From: Oscillospiraceae bacterium
Lineage (GTDB): Bacteria > Bacillota > Clostridia > Saccharofermentanales > Saccharofermentanaceae
Assembly: GCA_902787975.1 (NCBI GenBank)
Contig: CADAIP010000010.1
Span: forward strand, 89,926-153,925
Length of the DNA: 64,000 bases
Reading direction: 5' to 3'
Shown here: positions 32,367-40,366 of the stretch, piece by piece
How positions within the stretch are numbered: position 1 is the stretch's first letter
Layout of the letters: each line of letters begins with the position of its first letter
The notes under the pieces: generated by a model
Told to the model about the DNA's origin: nothing
The model's input: the letters and a program-made list of their open reading frames with translations, nothing else
The model's database searches: none
Position numbers and translations under genes: made by a program

Positions 32367-33445
32367 GTGCACAGAAAGATATAAATACAGGAAAGTGGTA
32401 TATCCAGTACCGGTATACCGACTGGACGGGAAAGCGCAAGCATTCGGTTAAGCGTGGTTTTAACACAAAGCGTGAAGCCGAGGATTGGCTTATAAGTTTT
32501 CAGCATAAGAAGGGGTCAAAGCTCAACATATCTTTTGGAGAGTTCACAGAGATGTACTTTGAAGATATGTCGGCCAGATTAAGAAAGTCAACACTTTTAG
32601 GTAAGCGGTATCTGTTTGACTCGAAGATCCTTCCGTATTTCAAGGACAAACAGCTGGATGAGATAACAGTATCCGATATCAGAAAATGGCAGAATCATCT
32701 CATAAAAACGGAGAAATCTGCCACTTATATCAAGACGATCAATAATCAGATGGCCGCATTATTCAATTATGCCGTCAGATATTATGATCTTGGTTCTAAT
32801 CCTTGTGCTAAGGCCGGAACCATAGGTAAATCTAATGCTGACGAGATGAACATCTGGACACTGGAAGAGTTTACGAAATTCCTTGATGCAATTATCGATA
32901 AACCACAGTCATATTTGGCTTTTATGCTTCTCTTCTGGACTGGTATGCGTGTAGGTGAACTCTTGGCTTTAACGCCGGCTGATATAGATTGTGAAAACCG
33001 TGTTATCAGGATTACTAAATCATATCAACGTCTTAAAAAAGAAGATCTTATAACTGAGCCGAAAACAGAATGCAGCCGAAGGAAGATTACGATACCTGAA
33101 TTCATAATCCCGTATATTCAAGATTATGAGAGCCGTATCTATGGTCTCAAGAAGAATGATCGGTTATTTCCCTTCACAAAGGATTTTCTTGAGCACGAAA
33201 TGAAGCGGGGAGTCAAAACCTCAAACGTTAAGAAGATCAGGATACACGACCTTCGTCACAGCCATGCAAGTCTGCTTATATCTATGGGATTTGGTGTAAA
33301 GGAAATACAAAACAGATTAGGCCATCAGAAATCATGCACGACACTTGATACCTATTCACATCTGTATCCTGATTCTCAAGATAAGTTAGCAAGTAGATTG
33401 AACAGTATCTATAAAGGAGGCAGCGATGAAAAAGAAGAAGAATGA
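32363..33445 (+). CDS. int: Tyrosine recombinase integrase
   Basis: Catalyses integration and excision of the island. The 360-aa protein has an N-terminal AP2-like arm-binding domain (WYIQYRYTDWTGKRKHSVKRGFNTKREAEDW), a SAM-like core-binding domain, and a catalytic domain with all key residues: R in FWTGMRVGELLAL, HxxRH in IHDLRHSHASLL, LGH in QNRLGHQKS and the nucleophile in TLDTYSHLYP. It resembles Tn916/ICE integrases. It overlaps a downstream MobC-like gene by 20 bases. Confidence 0.95.
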   Translation: MSAQKDINTGKWYIQYRYTDWTGKRKHSVKRGFNTKREAEDWLISFQHKKGSKLNISFGEFTEMYFEDMSARLRKSTLLGKRYLFDSKILPYFKDKQLDEITVSDIRKWQNHLIKTEKSATYIKTINNQMAALFNYAVRYYDLGSNPCAKAGTIGKSNADEMNIWTLEEFTKFLDAIIDKPQSYLAFMLLFWTGMRVGELLALTPADIDCENRVIRITKSYQRLKKEDLITEPKTECSRRKITIPEFIIPYIQDYESRIYGLKKNDRLFPFTKDFLEHEMKRGVKTSNVKKIRIHDLRHSHASLLISMGFGVKEIQNRLGHQKSCTTLDTYSHLYPDSQDKLASRLNSIYKGGSDEKEEE

Positions 33446-33788
33446 ACATAATCGCAAAAGAAACCGGTCGATTACCTTCAGGCTTACAAGAGAAGAAGAG
33501 CTTAAGATCAGGGAGCGGATTAACGTTCTAGGTATCCCGATGCAGGAGTTTTTTCTTGATTCATTCACCAGTACTGAGATAGTTATCTTATGGGGAATGT
33601 TTGCGAACGAGCGTCTTGCTATTGAGATTAAAAGATTAAGTAACGTTCTTGAAGATGCCCTCTCTCTTGAAGATGATAACATCGATGTTGATGAAGTTCT
33701 TGATGATGTGAGGTGTTGCCGCATCTGTCTTGAAGAGATCGAGAGCATCCTCCGGCAAGGGCATCAGCTTCCGGAGGAACAACTCTAG
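33426..33788 (+). CDS. MobC-like mobilization accessory protein 1
   Basis: The 120-aa basic protein begins with a lysine/arginine run and a ribbon-helix-helix-like segment (RSITFRLTREEELKIRERINVLGIPMQEFFLD), then an acidic helical C-terminus (LEDDNIDVDEVLDDV). This is the composition of small relaxosome proteins that bind oriT. It overlaps int by 20 bases. Because a second MobC-like gene precedes the relaxase, this one might have another DNA-binding job in the element. Confidence 0.6.
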   Translation: MKKKKNEHNRKRNRSITFRLTREEELKIRERINVLGIPMQEFFLDSFTSTEIVILWGMFANERLAIEIKRLSNVLEDALSLEDDNIDVDEVLDDVRCCRICLEEIESILRQGHQLPEEQL

Positions 33789-33818
33789 GCAGCACGATTA
33801 ACTTGATTCAACTAACTG

Positions 33819-33866
33819 AAGAGCTTTTTCTTTTCCTGATATCAGGAGAGAAAGAGCTCTTTTATT
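33819..33866 (+). terminator. Terminator/attenuator before the replication-like gene
   Basis: A 22-bp stem centred on CCTGATATCAGG with outer arms AAGAGCT/AGCTCTT is followed by TTTTATTATT. It separates int-mobC from the downstream gene. Confidence 0.7.
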
Positions 33867-33895
33867 ATTCAAACTACTACAAGGAGAAATTTAAC

Positions 33896-34783
33896 ATGAA
33901 AGATGAAGAAAAAATAAATGTAACGAATACTGCCGTTATAACTGAAGGACAGTCAAACCCAGCTAACAGTGACGATATTGCAGAAGAACCTACCGGCCGA
34001 AACAAGAAGGTGAAAGGATCTTCCCGCATGATATCCGATGCAATAATCAGCAGTGGAAGATTCTTGAAGCTTTCCGATAAGGCGAAAGTCCTGTATATGT
34101 ATCTGATTGTCAGGACGGATGATGAGGGTGCGGTCGAGGCCTATCCGGCTATGGTACTCGTAGGTGCAACAGAGGATACTCTTAATGAATTGATCACCAA
34201 GAATTTCGTTATAAGACTTAACGACGATGACGTAGTATTGATCAAGAATTTCTTTGAGCAGAACACTCTTAGACAGGACAGAACGAAACCGTCAAGGTTC
34301 CACAATCTTATCGCTGACGTATGTCCGCAAGTTGCGGCTGATTGTCAGCGTAATATAAATCAAGTCAATCAAACAGAATGTAAAAAGAAAAGTAATTCAG
34401 TTCAATCTAAATCAATCCAAGAAGCAGCGGCTGAGAAGAAACCAGATATATCCGTGTTTAATCCCAAGGAGGAATATGTGATTCCTTATGTTATGGATAG
34501 GTATGGATATAAGTATGGATTTACTGAAGCAGACGTTAGGTGTCTGGTAGAGCTTGCAGACATGTTAGAGGGCATTTCCCGTGAGACAGAACACGATCCT
34601 GACGGCTCAGATTATGAATGGATGCAGAGTTATTTTGCAATCAAGTTTAAGACTCTTGAGCGTGAAGATGCCAAAAGCAAGATCCAGAATAAATATGCCT
34701 ATTTGAAGACCATGATCGAGAACGATCTTAGGGGCGAAGGCAAGATCCCGGAAGTCTATAAAGACACAAGAAAAGCAGGTTAA
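33896..34783 (+). CDS. Replisome-organizer-like replication protein
   Basis: The 295-aa protein has an N-terminal winged-helix segment (MISDAIISSGRFLKLSDKAKVLYMYLIVRTDDEGAVEAYPAMVLVGAT...DDDVVLIKNFFEQNTLRQDR) like phage replisome organisers, a low-complexity linker, and a C-terminal part with a DnaD-like character. I chose the ATG at 33896 with AAGGAGA before it. It probably supports replication of the excised element; this is inferred from fold pattern and position. Confidence 0.6.
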   Translation: MKDEEKINVTNTAVITEGQSNPANSDDIAEEPTGRNKKVKGSSRMISDAIISSGRFLKLSDKAKVLYMYLIVRTDDEGAVEAYPAMVLVGATEDTLNELITKNFVIRLNDDDVVLIKNFFEQNTLRQDRTKPSRFHNLIADVCPQVAADCQRNINQVNQTECKKKSNSVQSKSIQEAAAEKKPDISVFNPKEEYVIPYVMDRYGYKYGFTEADVRCLVELADMLEGISRETEHDPDGSDYEWMQSYFAIKFKTLEREDAKSKIQNKYAYLKTMIENDLRGEGKIPEVYKDTRKAG

Positions 34784-34799
34784 GTTGATTGCTTGATGA

Positions 34800-34957
34800 G
34801 AACGATCGGGGGATATATGTGTATCTCCCGGGTGCTCCTCGTCCCTTGTACTAATTTATAGCAGGCTACGCTTTTTGATATCAAAAAGCACATTTCAGGG
34901 AGAACCCTGAGACCCCTAATGCGCCCTGACCGGGCGCTAATTTTATGAAAGTACGAG
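34800..34957 (+). promoter_or_regulatory. Probable origin of transfer (oriT)
   Basis: The gap before mobC and the relaxase contains four inverted repeats within 130 bp: GGGGGATA...TATCTCCC (34808-34829), GCTTTTTGATATCAAAAAGC (34870-34889), CAGGGAGAACCCTG (34898-34911) and GCGCCCTGACCGGGCGC (34921-34937). Repeats directly upstream of mobC-mobA are the normal oriT layout of MOBP elements. The nic site itself is not identified. Confidence 0.6.
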
Positions 34958-34969
34958 GTAAACATATCC

Positions 34970-35293
34970 ATGAGCAGAAGGAACAAAGCCGTCGTCATCC
35001 GCTTCACCGAAGATGAATGGCGGTCACTTAATGACAAGGTGAAGAAAACAAAAATGCCAAGAGAGAAGTTTTGCAGAGCGGTGCTTCTTGGGGCCAAGAT
35101 CAATGCTCCCCCGGATGCGGATTATGTGTCCTTGATCTTCGAGGTCAGGCGTGTCGGCAATAATCTCAACCAGCTTGTCCGCAAGCTGAATGTTTTGGGA
35201 ATAGTACATGGACTTGAGCTGGAAAGAAACCAGAACGAGATCCATGAGGTATGTGACATGTTGTGCGATACCTTCAGGAAGGTGGTGAAGTGA
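34970..35293 (+). CDS. mobC: Relaxosome accessory protein MobC
   Basis: The 107-aa protein has a basic ribbon-helix-helix N-terminus (RRNKAVVIRFTEDEWRSLNDKVKKTKMPREKFCR) and the MobC C-terminal signature (IFEVRRVGNNLNQLVRKLN). It helps the relaxase melt and nick oriT. It starts 30 bp after the hairpin cluster and ends one base before the relaxase. Confidence 0.85.
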   Translation: MSRRNKAVVIRFTEDEWRSLNDKVKKTKMPREKFCRAVLLGAKINAPPDADYVSLIFEVRRVGNNLNQLVRKLNVLGIVHGLELERNQNEIHEVCDMLCDTFRKVVK

Positions 35294-35294
35294 T

Positions 35295-36692
35295 ATGGCG
35301 GTAACGAATATGTGGGCAGTAAAAGGCAGTGTATCCTCAGTCGTTAAGTATATCGAGAACCCGGAGAAGACAACCCCGAGAGATATGCAGCAGGTAATGT
35401 CATATATCACTGATACAGACAAGACTGAGCAGATGATGTATGTGACAGGAATTAACTGTGAACCTGAGATCGCAGCAAAGCAGTTTACTCAGACCAAGCA
35501 GCTCTGGGGAAAGGAGGGCGGCAGGGTAGCATATCACGGTTATCAGTCCTTCAGAGCCGGAGAAGTCGATGCGGAAACGGCGCACAAGATCGGCGTGGAA
35601 CTTGCGGAGCGGTTGTGGGGAGACAGATTTGAGGTTGTCGTTGCAACGCATCTTAATACCGGACACTACCATAATCACTTCTGTTTGAACTCTGTATCGT
35701 TCCGGGACGGTTATAAGTATCACGATACTAAAGAAGACATCCGACGCATGAGAGATACCTCTGATGCGATTTGCAGGGCATACGGATTGTCTGTCGAGAA
35801 AGCACCTAAAATCGATCAGAGTAAGCGCAGGAACTATCGTGAATGGAAAGACCAGCGGGAAGGCAAAGTAACGCTAAGAAGCAATGTAAAGGCTGATATA
35901 GATGCAGCCATAGCCTATAGCAGATCTGAGGAGGAATTTGTTTCTGTAATGAGATCTATGGGATATAAGTTTATTATCAAAACAGAGACCGGAAAATATC
36001 TTAAGTATGCCAAGCTCAGACTTCCAAACTCAGACAGATGTGTAAGGCTTGAGTCCTTAGGCCCGGGTTATGACCTTGGTGATTACAGACGAAGGATTAT
36101 CCTGAATACGGTTCAGCCGGTTGATCCGTTTTATGATCTGGAAACTATTCCGACCGAGGATAAGATAAGGCATTATACAGAGCGAATAGAACGTGCCGGC
36201 TTCCGTGTTGTGTACACGTATCACGGTATTCAGCTGAAAGCTTGTGTAAAAAGACGCAAGTATCGCGAGTATTCCCCTGAACTGGTAGAGGATATCCGAA
36301 GGCTTGATAAGTATATAAGTCTTCAGAATTTATGCCGGAAGTACGGACTTGATACGCCTGAAGATGTCGAGGATCTTAAGACCAGGTTACGTGAAGAGAT
36401 ATCTCGTATTGCAGAAGAACGTGATGAATGTCGCAAGCAAGTTCAGTATTGGGAAAGACACGATGCTCCCGGATATGTCGATATCTGGAAGATCAAAACA
36501 CAGGAAAAGACCAAGCAGATGCGACCGTTATATCGTGAACTCCGCATGTGTGAAGAAGTCCTAAAGACAGGACCGATGGCCAGGATGAAAGCTATAGCTC
36601 TTGTTCAGCAACGTGTTAAGGAAGAACAGTGGCGGCGACTTAGAAAAGATCTTGAAAAGACAAGACCTCAGAAGAAACCGCAGTCACGGTGA
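35295..36692 (+). CDS. mobA: Relaxase (MobA/VirD2 type, MOBP family)
   Basis: Nicks oriT and pilots the DNA strand during conjugative transfer. The 465-aa protein has the N-terminal relaxase domain with SVVKYIENPEKT (tyrosine motif I), VAYHGYQSFRAGE, and the metal-binding histidines of motif III in VVATHLNTGHYHNHFCLNSV. A coiled, charged C-terminus of about 150 residues follows. There is no coupling protein (VirD4/TcpA) or T4SS gene in the island, so transfer would need a helper element. Confidence 0.92.
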   Translation: MAVTNMWAVKGSVSSVVKYIENPEKTTPRDMQQVMSYITDTDKTEQMMYVTGINCEPEIAAKQFTQTKQLWGKEGGRVAYHGYQSFRAGEVDAETAHKIGVELAERLWGDRFEVVVATHLNTGHYHNHFCLNSVSFRDGYKYHDTKEDIRRMRDTSDAICRAYGLSVEKAPKIDQSKRRNYREWKDQREGKVTLRSNVKADIDAAIAYSRSEEEFVSVMRSMGYKFIIKTETGKYLKYAKLRLPNSDRCVRLESLGPGYDLGDYRRRIILNTVQPVDPFYDLETIPTEDKIRHYTERIERAGFRVVYTYHGIQLKACVKRRKYREYSPELVEDIRRLDKYISLQNLCRKYGLDTPEDVEDLKTRLREEISRIAEERDECRKQVQYWERHDAPGYVDIWKIKTQEKTKQMRPLYRELRMCEEVLKTGPMARMKAIALVQQRVKEEQWRRLRKDLEKTRPQKKPQSR

Positions 36693-36721
36693 AGATAAAG
36701 ATAACCCCAGTGTTTGATATG

Positions 36722-36816
36722 TACCCTCTTTACAGGACAACGGTAAGGAGGGTATTTGTATGCAAAATAGTTCACTAGAAGTATACTTTATTAATGGTAT
36801 AGAAAGATCGGTATAA
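36722..36816 (+). other. Hairpin and 18-codon mini-ORF ahead of the response regulator
   Basis: TACCCTCTTTAC and GTAAGGAGGGTA form a stem at 36722-36754 that hides a GGAGGG ribosome binding site. Six bases later ATG opens an 18-codon ORF (MQNSSLEVYFINGIERSV) that ends 10 bp before the response-regulator ATG. It could be a leader peptide that opens the downstream site by translation, or a chance ORF behind a terminator. Confidence 0.4.
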
Positions 36817-36825
36817 GAGGTGCAT

Positions 36826-37575
36826 ATGTTTCGCATTGCGTTGTGTGATGATAATTTGGAATTTTTAAGACAAGAGCATCAGATCGCTGAGCAATATCTG
36901 ATTTCTATCGGTGCTGAATACAAAATAAAAGTGTTCTCATCAGGCACCGAACTAATAAGTGAAAATATGATCAATTCTTACGATCTTATTCTGCTTGATT
37001 ATGAAATGGATGGCATGACGGGATTTGAAACCGCAAAGATAATTAAGGAGCGGTCAGAAAACACGAGTATAGCATTCGTTACTGTATTTTATGAATTTTC
37101 AAGGGAAGGATATCGTTTTGATGCGATTAGATATCTAGTGAAACAGGAACCGAATTTTAAAGCAGAATTGCAAGATTGTTTAGATAAAGCAATTAGACTT
37201 AAGCAAAGAAAAAAGGATCGACTCATATTATTTGAGTTTATGGACAAGTCAAGGCGAGTCGATCCGGAGAAAATAATATATATAGTTGCGGATAAGCACT
37301 ATCTCATTTTTACAATATTGGATGGATTGGGAACAAACGAATACAAAATACGGGATAAAATGAGTAACATTATAACTGTGTTGGCAAGCTCGAGAATGTT
37401 CTCTTTAGTGCGGACAGGGCAACTTATCAATTTGAAATATGTTAAAACTATAGACAGAAAAGGAATCGTATGGGTTACGTATGCAGATCATCTTTCTAAA
37501 ATGTTTCAGGCTTCTGATTCAAGAAGGAAGGAGTTTATATCCGATTATATGCGATATTTGGGAGAAGAAAGATAA
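36826..37575 (+). CDS. LytTR-type response regulator (AgrA-like)
   Basis: Two-component regulator of the AgrA/LytTR class. The 249-aa protein has a receiver domain (acidic pocket CDDN at residue 7-10, phosphorylated aspartate in LILLDYEMDGMTG, conserved lysine in RYLVKQ) and a C-terminal LytTR DNA-binding domain (KIIYIVADKHYLIFTILDG...MFSLVRTGQLINLKYVKTIDR). The ATG at 36826 follows AAGAGG. It precedes the sensor kinase without a gap (TAAATG), then agrB and agrD, so this is a complete agr-type locus. It probably binds the 21-bp-period repeats before agrB. Confidence 0.9.
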   Translation: MFRIALCDDNLEFLRQEHQIAEQYLISIGAEYKIKVFSSGTELISENMINSYDLILLDYEMDGMTGFETAKIIKERSENTSIAFVTVFYEFSREGYRFDAIRYLVKQEPNFKAELQDCLDKAIRLKQRKKDRLILFEFMDKSRRVDPEKIIYIVADKHYLIFTILDGLGTNEYKIRDKMSNIITVLASSRMFSLVRTGQLINLKYVKTIDRKGIVWVTYADHLSKMFQASDSRRKEFISDYMRYLGEER

Positions 37576-38880
37576 ATGTTGCTTATTTATGACTGCGTTA
37601 ACACGGCATTCTTTGTTGTTTTGACATATGTTTTTTTGGGAACATTTTTGAAGCAACGCCAAATGAAAAATGTTCGGTTATATCTGATAATTCTTCTATG
37701 GATGATTCTTGAGATAACTACCGCATATATATTCGAGAATATATTTCTTGCAAAGGCGATATGTACAATTGTTATTTCGGCTGTTGCTTCGACAGTGATA
37801 TTCGAAGGAAAACTATCAAAAAAGATCATATTATCCTTTTCGGAGTACGGACTATTCCTATCGTTTGATTTTTTAACATACTTGGTCGCAATAAAGACAA
37901 CGTCATATGTATATATTTTTGAAGTAGATAATATGATGATGAGCATTTATTGTGGAACGGCAAGCGAAGTATTATTCTTGATAGCGCTACTTATAATAAG
38001 GATGATCTTCAAAAAAGGAGAAAATGATAGTATTCCAACTGTAGAATATGTAAAGTTTTCTGTTTTCCCTGCATTGACATTAAGTCTCATCATAGCAATT
38101 GGTTATTATAGTTATGATAGGAATTTAGCCGAGCAAGAAATAAGATTTTATACATTTCTGGCTATTATTTTTCTTATTTCTAACATATATATGTATTGGC
38201 TTCTCAGAATAGATATGGAAAATAAGTTGTTAATGGAGAAGAGCCGTTTATTTGAGGTGTATGCCCAGGACCTGACTGGTCTTTATGAACAGATTAAGGA
38301 AGAGCATCGTGAAATTGCAGGAATAGAACATGAGTACAAGAACCACTTGACGGTGATTAATTCTCTTGTTTTTTCTGGAAAAACAAGAGAATTAAAAGCG
38401 TATCTGAATGAACAGAAAGTAACGCGTGTTCCAGCGGATGTTATAGATACCGGAAATAGTATTGTATCTGCTCTTTTTAATGCAAAGTATGCTGAAGCTA
38501 TAAGAAAAAATATAAGCGTTAGATTTGATATAAGCAATCTTCAGGGTATAAAAATCAAAGATGCTGATTTGGTTGTAATTCTCTCCAATCTATTCAACAA
38601 TGCTATTGAAGCTTGTACTAGATGCAAGTCTGAAAGAGTCATTGATATTAAAATGTCAAATCACAATTCTTTGCTGTTTATTTCATTTTCAAATAGTTGT
38701 GAAGATAATTACTCTACTCAAGACAACTATAGTACAACAAAGAAAGACATACAAAGACACGGCTTTGGACTAAGCAATATTAAACGTATTGTTGAAGCAT
38801 ATGGCGGACAAATGGATATTGTGTCTAAGGAGCTTGTTTTTATTGTTCGAATTATGATTTCAAGTGCTGATTTAAAGTGA
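37576..38880 (+). CDS. Membrane sensor histidine kinase (AgrC-like)
   Basis: Receptor kinase of the HPK10 class that senses cyclic peptides. The 434-aa protein has six or seven N-terminal transmembrane helices (residues 1-215), a coiled linker, the phospho-accepting histidine in GIEHEYKNHLTVINSL, the N box NLFNNAIEACTR and the G box GFGLSNIKRIVEAYGG. A single transcript with the regulator is likely because the stop and start adjoin. Its ligand is predicted to be the peptide from the AgrD-like ORF downstream. Confidence 0.9.
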   Translation: MLLIYDCVNTAFFVVLTYVFLGTFLKQRQMKNVRLYLIILLWMILEITTAYIFENIFLAKAICTIVISAVASTVIFEGKLSKKIILSFSEYGLFLSFDFLTYLVAIKTTSYVYIFEVDNMMMSIYCGTASEVLFLIALLIIRMIFKKGENDSIPTVEYVKFSVFPALTLSLIIAIGYYSYDRNLAEQEIRFYTFLAIIFLISNIYMYWLLRIDMENKLLMEKSRLFEVYAQDLTGLYEQIKEEHREIAGIEHEYKNHLTVINSLVFSGKTRELKAYLNEQKVTRVPADVIDTGNSIVSALFNAKYAEAIRKNISVRFDISNLQGIKIKDADLVVILSNLFNNAIEACTRCKSERVIDIKMSNHNSLLFISFSNSCEDNYSTQDNYSTTKKDIQRHGFGLSNIKRIVEAYGGQMDIVSKELVFIVRIMISSADLK

Positions 38881-38890
38881 AAACACGAAA

Positions 38891-39032
38891 CTTTGCATGA
38901 CATATTGAATCTATATATATCATCTGTTATTCATTAGGAAAAACACGATAAAACACGGATCTTTGCCTCAAAACAGCGAATCTTTGCCTGACATATTGAA
39001 TCCAAATATACCCTCTGTTATTCATTAGGAAA
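38891..39032 (+). promoter_or_regulatory. Duplicated 51-bp promoter unit with 21-bp-period repeats before agrB
   Basis: A 51-bp unit occurs at 38891-38941 and 38982-39032 with about seven differences. Each holds a promoter-like pair (TTGCAT-17-TATATC and TTGCCT-17-TATACC). Overlapping the second, ATCTTTGCCT stands at 38959 and again at 38980, a 21-bp period typical of tandem LytTR sites (9-bp boxes with a 12-bp gap). The regulator two genes upstream is LytTR-type, so this is probably its autoinduction operator. Confidence 0.65.
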
Positions 39033-39053
39033 CTGCAGAAGGGAGACATAAAT

Positions 39054-39651
39054 ATGTTGGAAATGGCATCACGTATGGTTATATCACGCATGATCGATAA
39101 TGGAATCATAAGTGAAGAAGAGCGTGCAACATACATTTATAATCTCCAGGTTATTCTCGAATCTATAGTTGGCCATGCGATTCTTCTTGTTATAGCAGCG
39201 ATATTAGGGCATTTTTACGAAGTTCTTGTATTCTTGTTCTCATTTGATCTTCTGAGAAGATCCACCGGCGGTTTTCACTGCAAAACTAATATTGGATGTA
39301 TCACCCTAAGTGTGCTGATTTGCACTATTGTTGTTGTGCTTCAACATTACATTGATGCAAGCAATTTATATTATCAGGGGGGGGGTGATATTGTCAATGA
39401 TATTTGTATTTTTGACAGGAGCTGTAAATCACCCCGATATGGATTGGACTCTAGATGAGTTAAGAGTTGCCAAAAGAAGAACCAGAATAATTATAGTTGT
39501 TCTTCTCTTCCTTTTTTCAGTACTAAACTTTCTCAAAATTGAAAGTAGATATTTTTATTTTTTCAGCATGGGAATAGTTCAGTGTGCAATATCACTTGGT
39601 CTAGCCAAACTACTAAAGAAAGGAGGGAACGAAAATGAAACAGATTCTTGA
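39054..39651 (+). pseudogene. agrB: AgrB-like peptide-processing protease, frameshifted at a G9 tract
   Basis: Membrane cysteine protease that cyclises and trims the AgrD peptide. The first frame (39054 onward) has RRSTGGFHCKTNIGC, with the catalytic histidine and a cysteine seven residues later, and hydrophobic helices. At 39377-39385 a run of nine G shifts into a stop a few dozen codons later, while the remaining AgrB C-terminus (NHPDMDWTLDELRVAKRR and three helices) continues in another frame to 39651. Eight G would restore a 198-aa protein of normal length. The tract could be a slippage switch, a fixed mutation or a sequencing error. Confidence 0.85.
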
Positions 39652-39763
39652 AAAGAGAACTATGGAGATCGTTAAGAGAATTTTAGTTCTTAAGGAGAAA
39701 CAGAATAGTGATTTCTACTATTCACCGGGACTTTTCCATCAGCCTAAAAGACCTAAGAAATGA
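39635..39763 (+). CDS. agrD: AgrD-like autoinducer propeptide (42 aa)
   Basis: A small ORF overlapping the end of agrB, with AGGAGGG before its ATG. It has the AgrD plan: an amphipathic basic N-terminal helix (MKQILEKRTMEIVKRILVLK), a core NSDFYYSPGLF, and a charged proline tail HQPKRPKK. The serine five residues before the expected cleavage (SPGLF) suggests a lactone-ring peptide such as DFYY-(SPGLF), unlike the cysteine thiolactone of staphylococci. Order agrA-agrC-agrB-agrD is unusual but complete. The mature peptide is predicted, not known. Confidence 0.78.
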   Translation: MKQILEKRTMEIVKRILVLKEKQNSDFYYSPGLFHQPKRPKK

Positions 39764-39875
39764 AGGTGAGCGAATAACATCGTCAAAAATGATGAAAAGT
39801 GATGGAGGACAGACCAATGTGGAAATATAAACGCAGCAGAGGAGCATAATAGAATTAATTGTCTTAGGAGGTTCT

Positions 39876-40313
39876 ATGAAAAAACAGATATTTAAAATAT
39901 TGGTTTCAGTTATGCTTGTAGCAATATGTATGACAGCGATGGTATCAGTAGTCAGCGCTGAGACTAAGGAGTTTAATGTAACAGCGACTAATGTTTCAGG
40001 ATATTCTTCAGCTGATCCGTATACTCCAAGAGCGCAAAAATCCATGGATGGTGATACAAAATACTATGTAAGAGTATTAACAATGAGCGGTTCGTGCTAT
40101 TTCGTGGAATTCTATATGAACAAGTACGATGATACGAATTTCGTAGACTACACAACCTACTCATATCCTATGTGTTATTTGAGATCGAGTGTAGGCGAAT
40201 TAAGGAGTCAAACTTATAGTGGATCCGCACCTGGAGGACACTATTATTTCTTAAAGTGTGTACCATATTATGGTTACGCCAATATTAATGTTACAGGTCG
40301 TTTTACACCATGA
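39876..40313 (+). CDS. Small exported beta-rich protein, possible bacteriocin-like product
   Basis: The 145-aa protein has a clear Sec signal peptide (MKKQIFKILVSVMLVAICMT, cleavage after VVSA near residue 28) and a mature part of about 115 residues rich in Y, S, T and aromatic residues with three cysteines and no recognised family. It has a strong GGAGG site. It heads a four-gene cassette behind the agr locus and is separated from the rest by a perfect terminator-like hairpin. Lactococcin-972-type exported peptides have a similar place beside membrane proteins, but similarity is only in layout. Confidence 0.6.
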   Translation: MKKQIFKILVSVMLVAICMTAMVSVVSAETKEFNVTATNVSGYSSADPYTPRAQKSMDGDTKYYVRVLTMSGSCYFVEFYMNKYDDTNFVDYTTYSYPMCYLRSSVGELRSQTYSGSAPGGHYYFLKCVPYYGYANINVTGRFTP

Positions 40314-40321
40314 ATTTTTTA

Positions 40322-40354
40322 TCCTGCAGAAGGCTAGCCTTCTGCAGGAATTTT
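40322..40354 (+). terminator. Perfect palindromic terminator inside the cassette
   Basis: TCCTGCAGAAGGCT and AGCCTTCTGCAGGA (40322-40349) form a 14-bp stem followed by ATTTT. It lies 8 bp after the small exported protein and 13 bp before the lipoprotein, so it would let the first gene be made in excess over the rest. Confidence 0.85.
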
Positions 40355-40366
40355 GTGAGGAATAAT

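Noticed and set aside
36820..36825. GTG start for the LytTR regulator
   Set aside because: It overlaps the AGAGG ribosome binding site; the ATG at 36826 is correctly spaced.
39328..39651. Independent 107-aa membrane protein gene
   Set aside because: It is the C-terminal half of AgrB in the shifted frame; its first codons overlap the intact N-terminal frame and it has no ribosome binding site.
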